From Hymenobacter caeli (lineage in GTDB: Bacteria > Bacteroidota > Bacteroidia > Cytophagales > Hymenobacteraceae), in assembly GCF_013294115.1 (NCBI RefSeq), contig NZ_JABSNP010000007.1, positions 124,001-188,000 of the forward strand: DNA of 64,000 nt. Direction: 5' to 3'. Positions within the stretch are counted from its first letter, which is position 1. Each line of letters opens with the position of its first letter. Below, one piece after another: positions 51,910 to 60,361 of the stretch. Position numbers and translations under genes: made by a program. Under the pieces are notes generated by a model. The model searched no databases and was not told the origin of the DNA. It worked only from the letters and a program-made list of their open reading frames with translations.

Positions 51910-53418
51910 CTAGTTGCGTTCAATAAGCGTATTTGTGAGCAGTTCCGAAGAAGGAATGGGCCACACGTAGAGCGTGCTGGCTGGTAAAACTTCTTTCACA
52001 GGACCTTTGGCGGGAAAGGGTGCGTTGAGGCGCGTGACGTCGATGTTGCGGATGCCCTCGCCCAGAAACTCGATGCGCCGCTCCAAGAGCAGGGCATCGG
52101 TCATGGCACTCGCCGAGCCCAGGCCAGCGGCCGTGTACAAGCCAGTGGGGTTGGAACGGCCCCGCACGGCATTGAGCAGGACCAGGGCCTGCGCATCGAT
52201 GGTATTGGTTGAGCGCACCTTGGCTTCGGCCAGGTTGAGCATTACTTCTGCGTAGCGAATAACCGGTGCCTTGTCGGTGTAAGGAGCACTGGCCAGCGAG
52301 CCGGTCGTGTACTTTTTGAGGAAAGACTCCGTGCCCGACACGACGACGAAGTTGGTACGGCGCGCATCGGTCGCCGCAAAGCCAGGGTTCGTTAAAATGC
52401 CGCCGGTCGTGGTGTTCAGGCTATATTCGCCGCCACCGCCGAGCGCCGCCGGCAGGAAGTAGAAGGCCAGCTGATTTTGAGTGCCCGGGGTGTCCTGCGC
52501 GGTAAATGCAAAAGAGAGAATGCTTTCCGTGGTTTCTTCGGGCAGCGTAAACACGGCGGCTACCGAGGAGTTCAGCGCGTTGGCTACGCCCGTTGAGGCA
52601 GCAAAGGGAGCAGCGGCCGGCACCAGCTTATTCGCCTCCGTGATAACGTCGCTGTAGCGCCCCATGCTCAGGTACACGCGGGTTTTGAGGGCAATGGCGG
52701 TGTTGCGGTGTGCCCGCGTCACGTTGAGCGGAGCGGTGCCGTTGGTGAGGGGCAAGTTCTTCTCCGCAAAATCCAGGTCCAGAATAATCTGCGCGTACAC
52801 ATCGGCTACTGAGCTGCGCGCCAGGTTGTTGCCGGTCAGGCCGGTTTCAGCTTGCAGGCGCAGGGGCAGGCCGGGCTTGGTGCCATTGCCGTCGCTGTAG
52901 GGCCGGGCGTAGTACTGCAACAGGGTGTAGTAGCTCAGGGCGCGCAGCAGCCGGGCTTCGCCCTGGTAATTGAGCGCGGTAGCGGCAAAAGTAGCCGGGA
53001 AAGTGGGGGCCACAAACCGCGCGGCGTTGGCGTCGAGGCCAGCCAAAAACACGTTTACCTGGTTGATGGCCGCGTAGGCGGCCCCCCACATGTTGATGAC
53101 GTCGTTTTGCGAGGTTTCGGTTTCCGTGTGGTTCCACACACTGTAGCCGGTCACGGCGTTGTTGGTGCGGTTGAGGAAGTCGTTGGCCCGAATGTCGCCG
53201 TAAACCTGGGCGCGTCCACCCAGAAAGTTGCCCGCTTTTACGTAGGCATACAAACCATTGACCTGCAAGGCAATGCGAGCGGGGTTGCTGAATATGACTT
53301 GGTCAGAAAACTGGATTTGCGGCGTTGGCGACAGCAAATCTTTTTGGCAGGAAAACGTGCCCAGCGCGAGCAGCAGCGTGCTGGCAGCTACTGCGGTCTT
53401 TTTAAAAGCTACTTTCAT
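51910..53418 (-). CDS. SusD/RagB-like nutrient-uptake lipoprotein
   Basis: SusD proteins are outer-membrane lipoproteins that cap a SusC transporter and bind the oligosaccharide or peptide cargo. The 502 residues start at the ATG at 53418 with a lipoprotein signal (LLLALGTFSC). The body is helical with four tetratricopeptide-like repeats; visible segments are QVNVFLAGLDANAARF, ARLLRALSYYTLLQYYARPY and AHRNTAIALKTRVYLSMG. The C-terminal SusD region has MTDALLLERRIEFLGEGIRNIDV. The gene lies 14 bases after the SusC-like gene, and a terminator follows it. The cargo cannot be deduced because no hydrolase gene is adjacent. Confidence 0.95.
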   Translation of the reverse strand: MKVAFKKTAVAASTLLLALGTFSCQKDLLSPTPQIQFSDQVIFSNPARIALQVNGLYAYVKAGNFLGGRAQVYGDIRANDFLNRTNNAVTGYSVWNHTETETSQNDVINMWGAAYAAINQVNVFLAGLDANAARFVAPTFPATFAATALNYQGEARLLRALSYYTLLQYYARPYSDGNGTKPGLPLRLQAETGLTGNNLARSSVADVYAQIILDLDFAEKNLPLTNGTAPLNVTRAHRNTAIALKTRVYLSMGRYSDVITEANKLVPAAAPFAASTGVANALNSSVAAVFTLPEETTESILSFAFTAQDTPGTQNQLAFYFLPAALGGGGEYSLNTTTGGILTNPGFAATDARRTNFVVVSGTESFLKKYTTGSLASAPYTDKAPVIRYAEVMLNLAEAKVRSTNTIDAQALVLLNAVRGRSNPTGLYTAAGLGSASAMTDALLLERRIEFLGEGIRNIDVTRLNAPFPAKGPVKEVLPASTLYVWPIPSSELLTNTLIERN

Positions 53419-53432
53419 GATAGACAATGCGA

Positions 53433-56400
53433 TTAGAAGCCAATGTTGAGCCCAGCCGTGTAAGTGCGCGCCTGGCCCACCGAGTTGCGGTCGACGCCCG
53501 CCGCCCCGTTGACGCTGGCGTTGGCCGTGTTATTGGAGGAAATCTCGGGGTCGATGCCCGAGTATTTTGTAACCAGGGCCGCGTTTTGCACTTGCACGTA
53601 CACGCGCAGGCTGGCTATTTTGAGCGTATTCAGCAGCGGCTGGCTGAGGCTGTAGCCCAGTTGCACGTTGCGTAGGCGGGCAAAATCCCCTTTCTCCACA
53701 TTGGACGACATAACCAATGCCGACCCGTTCGAAACGTTGTCGCCGTACACCACCCGGGGGTACTTGGCGTTTTGGTCGACGGCGGTCCAGCGCTCCAGAA
53801 TATCCGTTTTATTGTTCCAGAAGCGCTGGTCGTGCAAGCCCGCGTTCGTACCGTTGTAGATGTAGTTGCCCCCCGAAAACTGGATGAATACCCCTAGGTC
53901 GAAGTTTTTGTAGCGGAAGGTGTTATCGAAGCCCCCGTACCAGGTAGGCAGCACCGGGCCATAGTACACGCCATCGGTGCTCTGTGTGGGCGCGGCGGTG
54001 GTCAGGCCGGTGGCTACGTCGGTCCAGCCCGTGCCCTGGTGGTCGTATTGGGCCACTACGCCATTCGCCTTCTGAATCATGCGGCGGCCGTTGGCTGGGT
54101 TCACCCCCAGCGACTGCACCGCCAGGACTTCGCCAATGGAATGGTCAGCTTCCAGGAAGTTCACCGTTTCCAGGCCCGACGTGGCAACGCCAACGCGCTG
54201 GCCCTCAGTAGCCAGGCTCAGTACGCGGTTTTTGAGCGTGGTCACGTTAGCGTTTACCGTCCAGCTGAAGGCTTTCTTTTCGATGGCATTGAAACGGAAG
54301 CTGAACTCCACGCCACTATTTACCATCGAGCCGATATTGGCCGAAATGGAGTTGTTGGGAACCCCGCGGGAAGGAGCCTGCGGTACCGCCAGAATCAGGC
54401 CGTCGGCGAGATTGCGGTAGTAGGCCACGTCGCCCGTCAGGCGGTCCTGCAAAAAGCCAAACGACAAGCCGATGTCCGTTTTCTTGCTGGTTTCCCACTG
54501 CAAGTCCGGGTTGCCGGCATTGGTGTAGGCAAGCGTGGCATTGGCGGCATTCAGCCCAGAGGTGTACGTGTTCAGCGAAGCAAAATCATCCAAGCCATTG
54601 ACGTTGCCCACTTTACCGTAGCTACCGGTAACTTTCAGGAAAGAAAAAATTTCGCCCAGCTTGCTGGTTTTCCAGAATTCCTCTTCCGAAATGGCATAGC
54701 CCAGCGAGCCGCCGTAAAAGTTGCCGTACTTTTTAGCCAGGGCCGAATAGCCGTCGCGCCGGGCGGTGAAGCTGAATAGGTACTTGCGGGCGTAGTTGTA
54801 GTTGAGGCGGCCGAAGAACGACGCCAAGTAATTGGTGCCTTGCGCGTTGCCCGAGGAGGCAATGTTAGTAAAGTTGCCTTCGAAGGTGGTGAAGAAGGGG
54901 TCGGCTACCTGGGTGCGGGTGGCGCCCCAGCGCAGTACATCCGTTTTCTGCTGCTCATTGCCGGCGAGGAACGAGAAGTTGTGGTTGGTGCCGAAGGTGC
55001 GGTCGTATTGCAGCGTGTTCTGCCAATCCCAGCGCTTGTTGGTGCGGTAGTAGTTGCTGGCCGAGCCCACTTGGTAGCTATCACCCGCAATCGGGGTTTG
55101 GAAGGCCCTGTCCTCGTAAGAAATGTTGTCGAGCCCGAACTGGGTGCGCAGGCGCAAGCCCTTGATTATCTCCCAGCTAAGGTAGGTGCTGCCTTGAATC
55201 TGGCTGGCCTCCGATGAGAAGTAGTTGTTGTCCAGCTCTACCACCGGGTTGTAGTAGCCCGGCAGCAGCCCGGCCTGGGTAGGCGAGGTGGGGTTGATGT
55301 TGGGGCCCGGGCCGATGCCCGCGTTGCCATTGGGCACGTAGATGCCCGCGTTGTAATTGCCATCGGGGAGGTAGGGCGCAATGTTGGGCGGCAACACCAA
55401 GGGCAGGCGGCCCAGGCCCGCCGTACCAAAGGCCCCGTCGCCGGTCGAGCCCGAGTTGGGCGACAAGTTGCGCGAGTTGGAATAGTCGAAGCGCAGCCCG
55501 ACCGTCACTTTATCAAACAGGGTATGGTCGACGTTCAAACGAGCGGCGTAGCGCCGGAACTCGTTATTCTTCAGCATTCCCTTCTGATTGGTGTAGTCCA
55601 CCGACGTGTAGTAGGTGGTCTTATCGGTGCCGCCTGAGAAGTTCAGGCTGTTATTGGTGGAAAGGCCGGTGCGGTAGATGTAGTCGTACCAGCGCGTGTC
55701 CACTGTGTTCCCGCTGGCATCCGTGGCCAGCTTGAAGCTGTTCTCGTTGTTGGTGCCCGGTACAAAAACCCCGCTAGCGTTGGTGCGGCCCTGGTTGATG
55801 TTCAGGTTGTGAACGGCCTCGTTTTTGATGGTAACGTAATCTTGCGCGCCCAGCACATCGTAAAGCCGCACGGGTTTGGTCATGCCCACCCAAGTATTAA
55901 ACGAGAGGTGGCCCTGGCCTTTTTTGCCGTGCTTGGTCGTAACCAGGATAACCCCTGCTGCGGCCCGTGAGCCGTAAATGGCCGTGGCCGAGGCATCCTT
56001 CAGCACGTCCATGCTCTCGATGTCATCCGGGTTGAGGTTGGCCAGCGGGTTGTTGGGCACGCTGCCCACCGCCGACTGGTTGCCCGTGTACGTCGGGATG
56101 CCGTCGATGACGATGAGCGGTTGCGAGCTGAGCGAGATGGAGTTTACCCCGCGCACGCGGATAATGGGCGGGTTGTTGAGCACCCCGTTGGGGGTGGTGA
56201 TGTTCACGCCGGGGGCCCGGCCTTGCAGGGCTTGGTCGAAGCTTTGCACCGGCAGGGTGGCAATTTCTTTGCCCGCGATGGTGGCCACGCTGCCCGTCAG
56301 GTCGCGGCGCGACTGCGTGCCGTAGCCCACCACCACCACCTCGTCGAGGCCCGTAAGGTTGGCCACCAGCTTAATGTTGATGGTCGATTGGTCACCGATG

Positions 56401-56654
56401 CGGGCCTCCTGGCCATCGTAGCCCACGAAGGAAAAAACCAGCGAGGTAGCCGTGGCCGGCACCGACAGGTTGTATTTGCCCTCGGCATCGGTCGAGGCCC
56501 CCTGCGAGGTGCCTTTTACCACGACGGTCACGCCGGGAATGGCCACCCCATCCGCCCCGGCCACGGTGCCCGAAACGGTTCGGTTCTGCGCCCTGAGTTC
56601 GTGCGCCGACAGGGCAAGGACCAGCGAAAAAAACAACAGTAGTAGTCTCTTCAT
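53433..56654 (-). CDS. SusC/RagA-like TonB-dependent outer-membrane transporter
   Basis: The 1073 residues begin with a signal peptide (LLLLFFSLVLALSAHELRAQ). A carboxypeptidase-like domain follows (GTVAGADGVAIPGVTVVVKG), then the plug domain with VVVGYGTQSRRDLTGSVATI and QGRAPGVNITTPNGVL, then the SusC signature around PLIVIDGIPTY. A 22-strand barrel fills the rest. It ends AGLNIGF with a terminal aromatic residue, as required for barrel insertion. It imports bulky cargo through TonB energy with its SusD partner 14 bases downstream. The ATG at 56654 fits the signal peptide; a longer frame to 56708 crosses the promoter region. No ECF sigma, anti-sigma or hybrid sensor gene is next to it. Confidence 0.96.
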   Translation of the reverse strand: MKRLLLLFFSLVLALSAHELRAQNRTVSGTVAGADGVAIPGVTVVVKGTSQGASTDAEGKYNLSVPATATSLVFSFVGYDGQEARIGDQSTINIKLVANLTGLDEVVVVGYGTQSRRDLTGSVATIAGKEIATLPVQSFDQALQGRAPGVNITTPNGVLNNPPIIRVRGVNSISLSSQPLIVIDGIPTYTGNQSAVGSVPNNPLANLNPDDIESMDVLKDASATAIYGSRAAAGVILVTTKHGKKGQGHLSFNTWVGMTKPVRLYDVLGAQDYVTIKNEAVHNLNINQGRTNASGVFVPGTNNENSFKLATDASGNTVDTRWYDYIYRTGLSTNNSLNFSGGTDKTTYYTSVDYTNQKGMLKNNEFRRYAARLNVDHTLFDKVTVGLRFDYSNSRNLSPNSGSTGDGAFGTAGLGRLPLVLPPNIAPYLPDGNYNAGIYVPNGNAGIGPGPNINPTSPTQAGLLPGYYNPVVELDNNYFSSEASQIQGSTYLSWEIIKGLRLRTQFGLDNISYEDRAFQTPIAGDSYQVGSASNYYRTNKRWDWQNTLQYDRTFGTNHNFSFLAGNEQQKTDVLRWGATRTQVADPFFTTFEGNFTNIASSGNAQGTNYLASFFGRLNYNYARKYLFSFTARRDGYSALAKKYGNFYGGSLGYAISEEEFWKTSKLGEIFSFLKVTGSYGKVGNVNGLDDFASLNTYTSGLNAANATLAYTNAGNPDLQWETSKKTDIGLSFGFLQDRLTGDVAYYRNLADGLILAVPQAPSRGVPNNSISANIGSMVNSGVEFSFRFNAIEKKAFSWTVNANVTTLKNRVLSLATEGQRVGVATSGLETVNFLEADHSIGEVLAVQSLGVNPANGRRMIQKANGVVAQYDHQGTGWTDVATGLTTAAPTQSTDGVYYGPVLPTWYGGFDNTFRYKNFDLGVFIQFSGGNYIYNGTNAGLHDQRFWNNKTDILERWTAVDQNAKYPRVVYGDNVSNGSALVMSSNVEKGDFARLRNVQLGYSLSQPLLNTLKIASLRVYVQVQNAALVTKYSGIDPEISSNNTANASVNGAAGVDRNSVGQARTYTAGLNIGF

Positions 56655-56705
56655 GAGTTTAATTATGTGTGGGAAATGTTTGCTAGTGTTGCGAATATAG
56701 TTGCG

Positions 56706-56736
56706 CAACTTTAATAGCTACATGTGCTCTTCACAA
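56706..56736 (-). promoter_or_regulatory. Possible promoter of the susCD-like operon
   Basis: On the minus strand TAAAGTTG (one mismatch to TAnnTTTG) lies about 50 bases before the ATG, with a TTG 20 bases upstream. The match is imperfect. Confidence 0.35.
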
Positions 56737-56837
56737 TTAAATCATGTAATTTTCATAAAAAGTCTTAAGTATCTATAATTCAATATTTTGGTTAAGTACT
56801 TTTATCAAGTAATATTTGCATGATACCGTTCAAGAGA

Positions 56838-56890
56838 AGGGCCCTGCCCGCCAAGCCCCCTTTGCACCGGGGCTTGGTGGGCAGGGCCCT
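56838..56890. repeat. Large GC-rich hairpin in AT-rich intergenic DNA
   Basis: AGGGCCCTGCCCGCCAAGCC and its complement ending GGCAGGGCCCT pair over about 22 bases (one mismatch) around a 9-base loop. No T-run follows on the minus strand, and only A/T-rich DNA follows on the plus strand. It may terminate the dehydrogenase transcript or be an isolated repeat. Confidence 0.6.
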
Positions 56891-57149
56891 AATCGCAGAT
56901 AATTACTTAATTTTTAAAAATACCCCCTTCTACCAAATGGGCCATCCAGGTAATTTAACTAAAAAAGCGATTGATAGGCATTCGATAACAAGGGGTAAAT
57001 CGAAGAAACGTTATTGCAAGAGATTATTTTCTAGAGCAATTTTTTAGGCAAAAAACGGTCAGCATGCGCTTACAGACCACCTTTTTGTTGCGTAAACTGG
57101 CCCGGGTACCAAACCCTGATGCCCAAAACCGCTGCGTAGGACCAAGGGC

Positions 57150-57857
57150 CTACCACGGCACGGACTGGTTCTGCCAGGTCACGAAGCCGCCGTTTTCTTC
57201 GGCGTGGAGCTGCTCGGCCAGGCGGATGATGCCGCGGGCCGAGTCGGCGGGCTCCTGGGTGGCGTGGGTGCCGCCCATGCCGGTGCGCATCCAGCCCGGG
57301 TCCACGATGACGGAGAGCACGCCCTGGTGGCCCACTTCGGCGGCCAGGCTGCGCATGTACATGTTGAGAGCGGCCTTGCTGGCGCTGTAGTGGTAGGGCT
57401 CGCCGGAAGCCTTCCAGGTGAGGGAGCCCAGGCCCGACGAGATGCTGACGATGCGTGCCTTGTGGCCGGCCCGCAGCAGCGCCAGCAGCGCCTGCGTGAC
57501 GAGCAGGGGCCCCACGGCGTTGATGCGGAAGGTTTCGGCGGCGGCGGCGGCCGTGAGCTGCCCCAGGCCCTGCGCCACGCCCCCGGGTTGGTACACGCCG
57601 GCGTTGTTGAGGAGCACGTCCAGGCCCGCGACGGCCTGGGCGGCGGCCTCGGCGGCGGCGGCAATGGAGGCGTCGTCGGTCACGTCGAGGGCCAGCAGCA
57701 CGAGGCGCTCGGGGTACTGGCGGCGCAGGGCCTGCAGCTCGCGGGCGGCCTCGGGCTGGCGGCTGGCGGCCAGCACTTGGTCGCCGCGCTCCAGGTACTG
57801 GCGGGTGAGTTCGAGGCCCAGGCCCCGGTTGGCTCCGGTGATGAAAATGCGTTGCAT
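57150..57857 (-). CDS. Short-chain dehydrogenase/reductase
   Basis: The 235-residue classical SDR has the Rossmann nucleotide motif TGANRGLGLELT at residues 7-18 and LNNAGVYQPG near residue 85. The catalytic set is Ser in SISSGLGSL plus YHYSASKAALN (Tyr-x-x-x-Lys). VDPGWMRTGMGG follows. Such enzymes use NAD(P)H on alcohols or carbonyls; the substrate is unknown. The ATG at 57857 gives MQRIFITGANRG. A much longer open frame continues upstream on the same strand, but it runs antisense through nagB and is not credible. It appears to be a single-gene unit. Confidence 0.93.
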   Translation of the reverse strand: MQRIFITGANRGLGLELTRQYLERGDQVLAASRQPEAARELQALRRQYPERLVLLALDVTDDASIAAAAEAAAQAVAGLDVLLNNAGVYQPGGVAQGLGQLTAAAAAETFRINAVGPLLVTQALLALLRAGHKARIVSISSGLGSLTWKASGEPYHYSASKAALNMYMRSLAAEVGHQGVLSVIVDPGWMRTGMGGTHATQEPADSARGIIRLAEQLHAEENGGFVTWQNQSVPW

Positions 57858-58055
57858 GGGAAGGTGGGAGAGGGTGGGAAACTGCTTGAACGGCCACGTG
57901 CCGGAAGAGCGGGCTGCTGGAACCCGCGGCAGTCCATAAAGTTGAGCCGAAGAAAAGCAGGAAAGCAACGCGCCCGCGTCCGGTGCGGGTGCCGAAGGGA
58001 TTTGAATGGAACGCCATGGCGCGGCCCGCGCCATCGGCCGCGGGGGCGGCCCACC

Positions 58056-58109
58056 GCGCGGAAGCCCCGCGACGGGGCCCCGGGTGCCCCCGTCGCGGGG
58101 CTTCCGCGC
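58056..58109. repeat. Perfect 22-bp hairpin upstream of NagB-PIG-L gene
   Basis: GCGCGGAAGCCCCGCGACGG and CCGTCGCGGGGCTTCCGCGC are the outer 20 bases of a perfect stem with a 10-base loop (CCCCGGGTGC). There is no T-run on either side. It may be a mobile palindrome or a transcript-stabilising structure. Confidence 0.7.
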
Positions 58110-58168
58110 TTGCCGGGGCCGGGCGGGCCGCCGCGAAACCCCGGCTACCGCCGGGTGCGCCCGGCTGC

Positions 58169-58176
58169 TACATTTG
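58169..58176 (+). promoter_or_regulatory. Possible -7 promoter element for NagB-PIG-L gene
   Basis: TACATTTG matches TAnnTTTG and lies 107 bases before the ATG. No TTTG at the expected spacing is present. Confidence 0.4.
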
Positions 58177-58283
58177 CCCGGGCGCGGCCCGCCGGCAGGC
58201 GGTGGCCGCGGCGTGCGTGGCTGCCGGATGGGCCCCCGCTGGCCCGCCCGGTTCTCCCAAGCCTTCACCCTCGAAATTCCGCC

Positions 58284-60200
58284 ATGAAAGTTTTGAACTA
58301 CTCCGAAACGACGTTTGAAAAGCTGCCGGTAACCATTTTCGAGGAAGCCGGCGCGGGCGCGGCGCGCGTTGCCGGCGAGATAGCCGGGCTGGTGCGCACC
58401 AAGGCGCAGAAGGGCGAACAAGCCGTGCTGGGCCTGGCCACCGGCTCGTCGCCCATCGGCGTGTACCAGGAGCTGATTCGCCTGCACCGGGAAGAGGGGC
58501 TGAGCTTTGCCAACGTCGTCACCTTCAACCTCGACGAATACTACCCGATGCCGCCCGACGAGCTGCAGAGCTACGTCTATTTCATGCACGCGCAGCTGTT
58601 CGACCACGTGGACATCCGGCCCGAAAACATCCACATCCCCGACGGGACACTGCCCGTCGAGCAGGTGAGGGAATACTGCCTGGCCTACGACAAGCAGATA
58701 GAAGCCGCCGGCGGGCTGGACCTGCAGCTGCTCGGCATCGGCCGCACCGGGCATATCGGGTTCAACGAGCCGGGCTCGTCCATCCAGTCGGCGACCCGGC
58801 TGGTGAAGCTGGACCCGCTCACGATTACCGACGCCGCCAAGGACTTCATCAAGGAAGAATACGTGCCGCTGCGGGCCCTCACGATGGGCGTGGGCACCAT
58901 CATGAAAGCCCGCCAAATCGTGCTCCTGGCCTGGGGCGAGGGCAAGGCGAAAATCCTGCGGGAAACGGTGGAAGGCCAGATTTCGGAGCAGGTACCGGCG
59001 TCGTTTTTGCAGCAGCACCCCCGCGTGCAGGTGGTGGTGGACCAGTGGGCCGCCCTGGAGCTGACCCGCATCAAGACGCCCTGGCTGGTGGGCATGTGCG
59101 CCTGGGACGACCGCCTGATTCGGCGGGCGGTTATCTGGCTGAGCCAGCACCGGCAAAAGCCCATCCTCAAGCTCACCGACGAAGACTACAAAGACGGCAG
59201 CCTGAGCGATTTGCTGGTGGAAGCTGGCCACGCGTACAGCCTCAACCTCAAGGTGTTCAACGCCATCCAGCGCACCATCACCGGCTGGCCGGGCGGCAAG
59301 CCCCACTCGAACGATGCCCAGCGGCCCGAGCGGGCCGCGCCGGCCCACAAGCGGGTGCTCGTTTTCAGCCCCCACCCCGACGACGACGTGATTTCGATGG
59401 GCGGCACCCTGCTGCGGCTCGTGGACCAGGGCCACGACGTGCACGTGGCGTACCAAACGTCGGGCAACCTGGCCGTGTTTGACGACGACGCCCGCCGCTT
59501 CGCCGATTTCGCCCTGGATTTCGCGAAACAGCAGCACGGGGACGCGGACGCCCTGCGGCGGGAGCACGCCGAAGTGGTGGGCTTCCTTCGGCACAAGAAG
59601 CTGGGCGAAGAAGACAGCCCGCTGGTGCAGAAAATTAAAACCCTGATTCGCAAGGGCGAAGCGGCCGCGGCCTGCCGCTTCTGCGGGGTGCGGGAGGCGA
59701 ACGTGCACTTCATGAACCTGCCCTTCTACGAAACCGGGCAGGTGAAAAAGAAGCCCCTGGGCGCAGCCGACGTCCAGGCGGTGGTGGACATTTTGCAGGC
59801 CATCCGGCCGCACCAGATTTTTGCGGCCGGCGACCTGCGCGACCCCCACGGCACCCACAAGGTGTGCCTGGACGCCATATTTGCCGCCCTGGCCCGCCTG
59901 AAGGGCCCGGCCGCGTGGCTCGAAAACTGCTACCTGTGGCTCTACCGCGGGGCCTGGCAGGAGTGGGACGTCGAGGAAATCGAGATGGCCGTGCCCCTCA
60001 GCCCCGAGGAGCTGCTGCGCAAGCGGCAGGCCATTTTCAAGCACCAGTCGCAGAAAGACAGCGCCGTGTTTCCCGGCAACGACAAGCGCGAGTTCTGGCA
60101 GCGCTCCGAGGACCGCAACCGCGCCACGGCCAGGCGCTACGACCAGCTGGGCCTGGCCGAATACGAAGCCATGGAAGCGTTCGTGCGGCACCGGTTCTAG
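58284..60200 (+). CDS. nagB: Glucosamine-6-phosphate deaminase fused to PIG-L/LmbE-type deacetylase domain
   Basis: The 638-residue protein has two parts. Residues about 1-290 are NagB, which converts glucosamine-6-phosphate to fructose-6-phosphate and ammonia: LATGSSPIGVYQELIR, VTFNLDEYYPM and GIGRTGHIGFNEPGSS near residue 152. Residues about 350-630 are a PIG-L/LmbE zinc hydrolase domain beginning RVLVFSPHPDDDVISMGGTL with His364-Pro-Asp-Asp. Fusions of this type are common in Bacteroidota; the PIG-L half probably deacetylates an amino-sugar derivative, but the substrate is unproven. The ATG at 58284 matches the family start (KVLNYSETTFEKL). Much longer in-frame readings upstream are rejected. 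A gluconate-type permease gene converges on it. Confidence 0.94.
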   Translation: MKVLNYSETTFEKLPVTIFEEAGAGAARVAGEIAGLVRTKAQKGEQAVLGLATGSSPIGVYQELIRLHREEGLSFANVVTFNLDEYYPMPPDELQSYVYFMHAQLFDHVDIRPENIHIPDGTLPVEQVREYCLAYDKQIEAAGGLDLQLLGIGRTGHIGFNEPGSSIQSATRLVKLDPLTITDAAKDFIKEEYVPLRALTMGVGTIMKARQIVLLAWGEGKAKILRETVEGQISEQVPASFLQQHPRVQVVVDQWAALELTRIKTPWLVGMCAWDDRLIRRAVIWLSQHRQKPILKLTDEDYKDGSLSDLLVEAGHAYSLNLKVFNAIQRTITGWPGGKPHSNDAQRPERAAPAHKRVLVFSPHPDDDVISMGGTLLRLVDQGHDVHVAYQTSGNLAVFDDDARRFADFALDFAKQQHGDADALRREHAEVVGFLRHKKLGEEDSPLVQKIKTLIRKGEAAAACRFCGVREANVHFMNLPFYETGQVKKKPLGAADVQAVVDILQAIRPHQIFAAGDLRDPHGTHKVCLDAIFAALARLKGPAAWLENCYLWLYRGAWQEWDVEEIEMAVPLSPEELLRKRQAIFKHQSQKDSAVFPGNDKREFWQRSEDRNRATARRYDQLGLAEYEAMEAFVRHRF

Positions 60201-60361
60201 GGCCCCGGGGCCGGGGTTTGGCGCCGGGCGGGCGTGAGCGCCGCCGGCAGCGGGTTGCAGCGGCATTTCTTCTCCAGGGGCAGCTGGATTGGGTCGGTTG
60301 CGCGGGAGGGTTGCTTCCTTCGCCGGTGGGGCCGTGCTTCTGCTGCCACCTGAAGAGGTAC

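Larger units (their letters stand above)
56655..57149. other. AT-rich upstream region of the susC-like gene, no gene found
   Basis: This 495-base gap lies between the start of the SusC-like gene and the end of the dehydrogenase gene, both minus strand. It is visibly richer in A and T than its surroundings, especially 56655-56830 and 56890-57060. It holds a possible promoter and one large GC hairpin. Short open frames in it show no recognisable product. Confidence 0.7.
57858..58283. other. Intergenic region upstream of the NagB-PIG-L gene
   Basis: This 426-base gap separates the divergent dehydrogenase and NagB-PIG-L genes. It contains a perfect 22-bp hairpin (58056-58109) and a possible -7 element (58169-58176). 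The rest is GC-rich with no supported gene. Confidence 0.7.
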
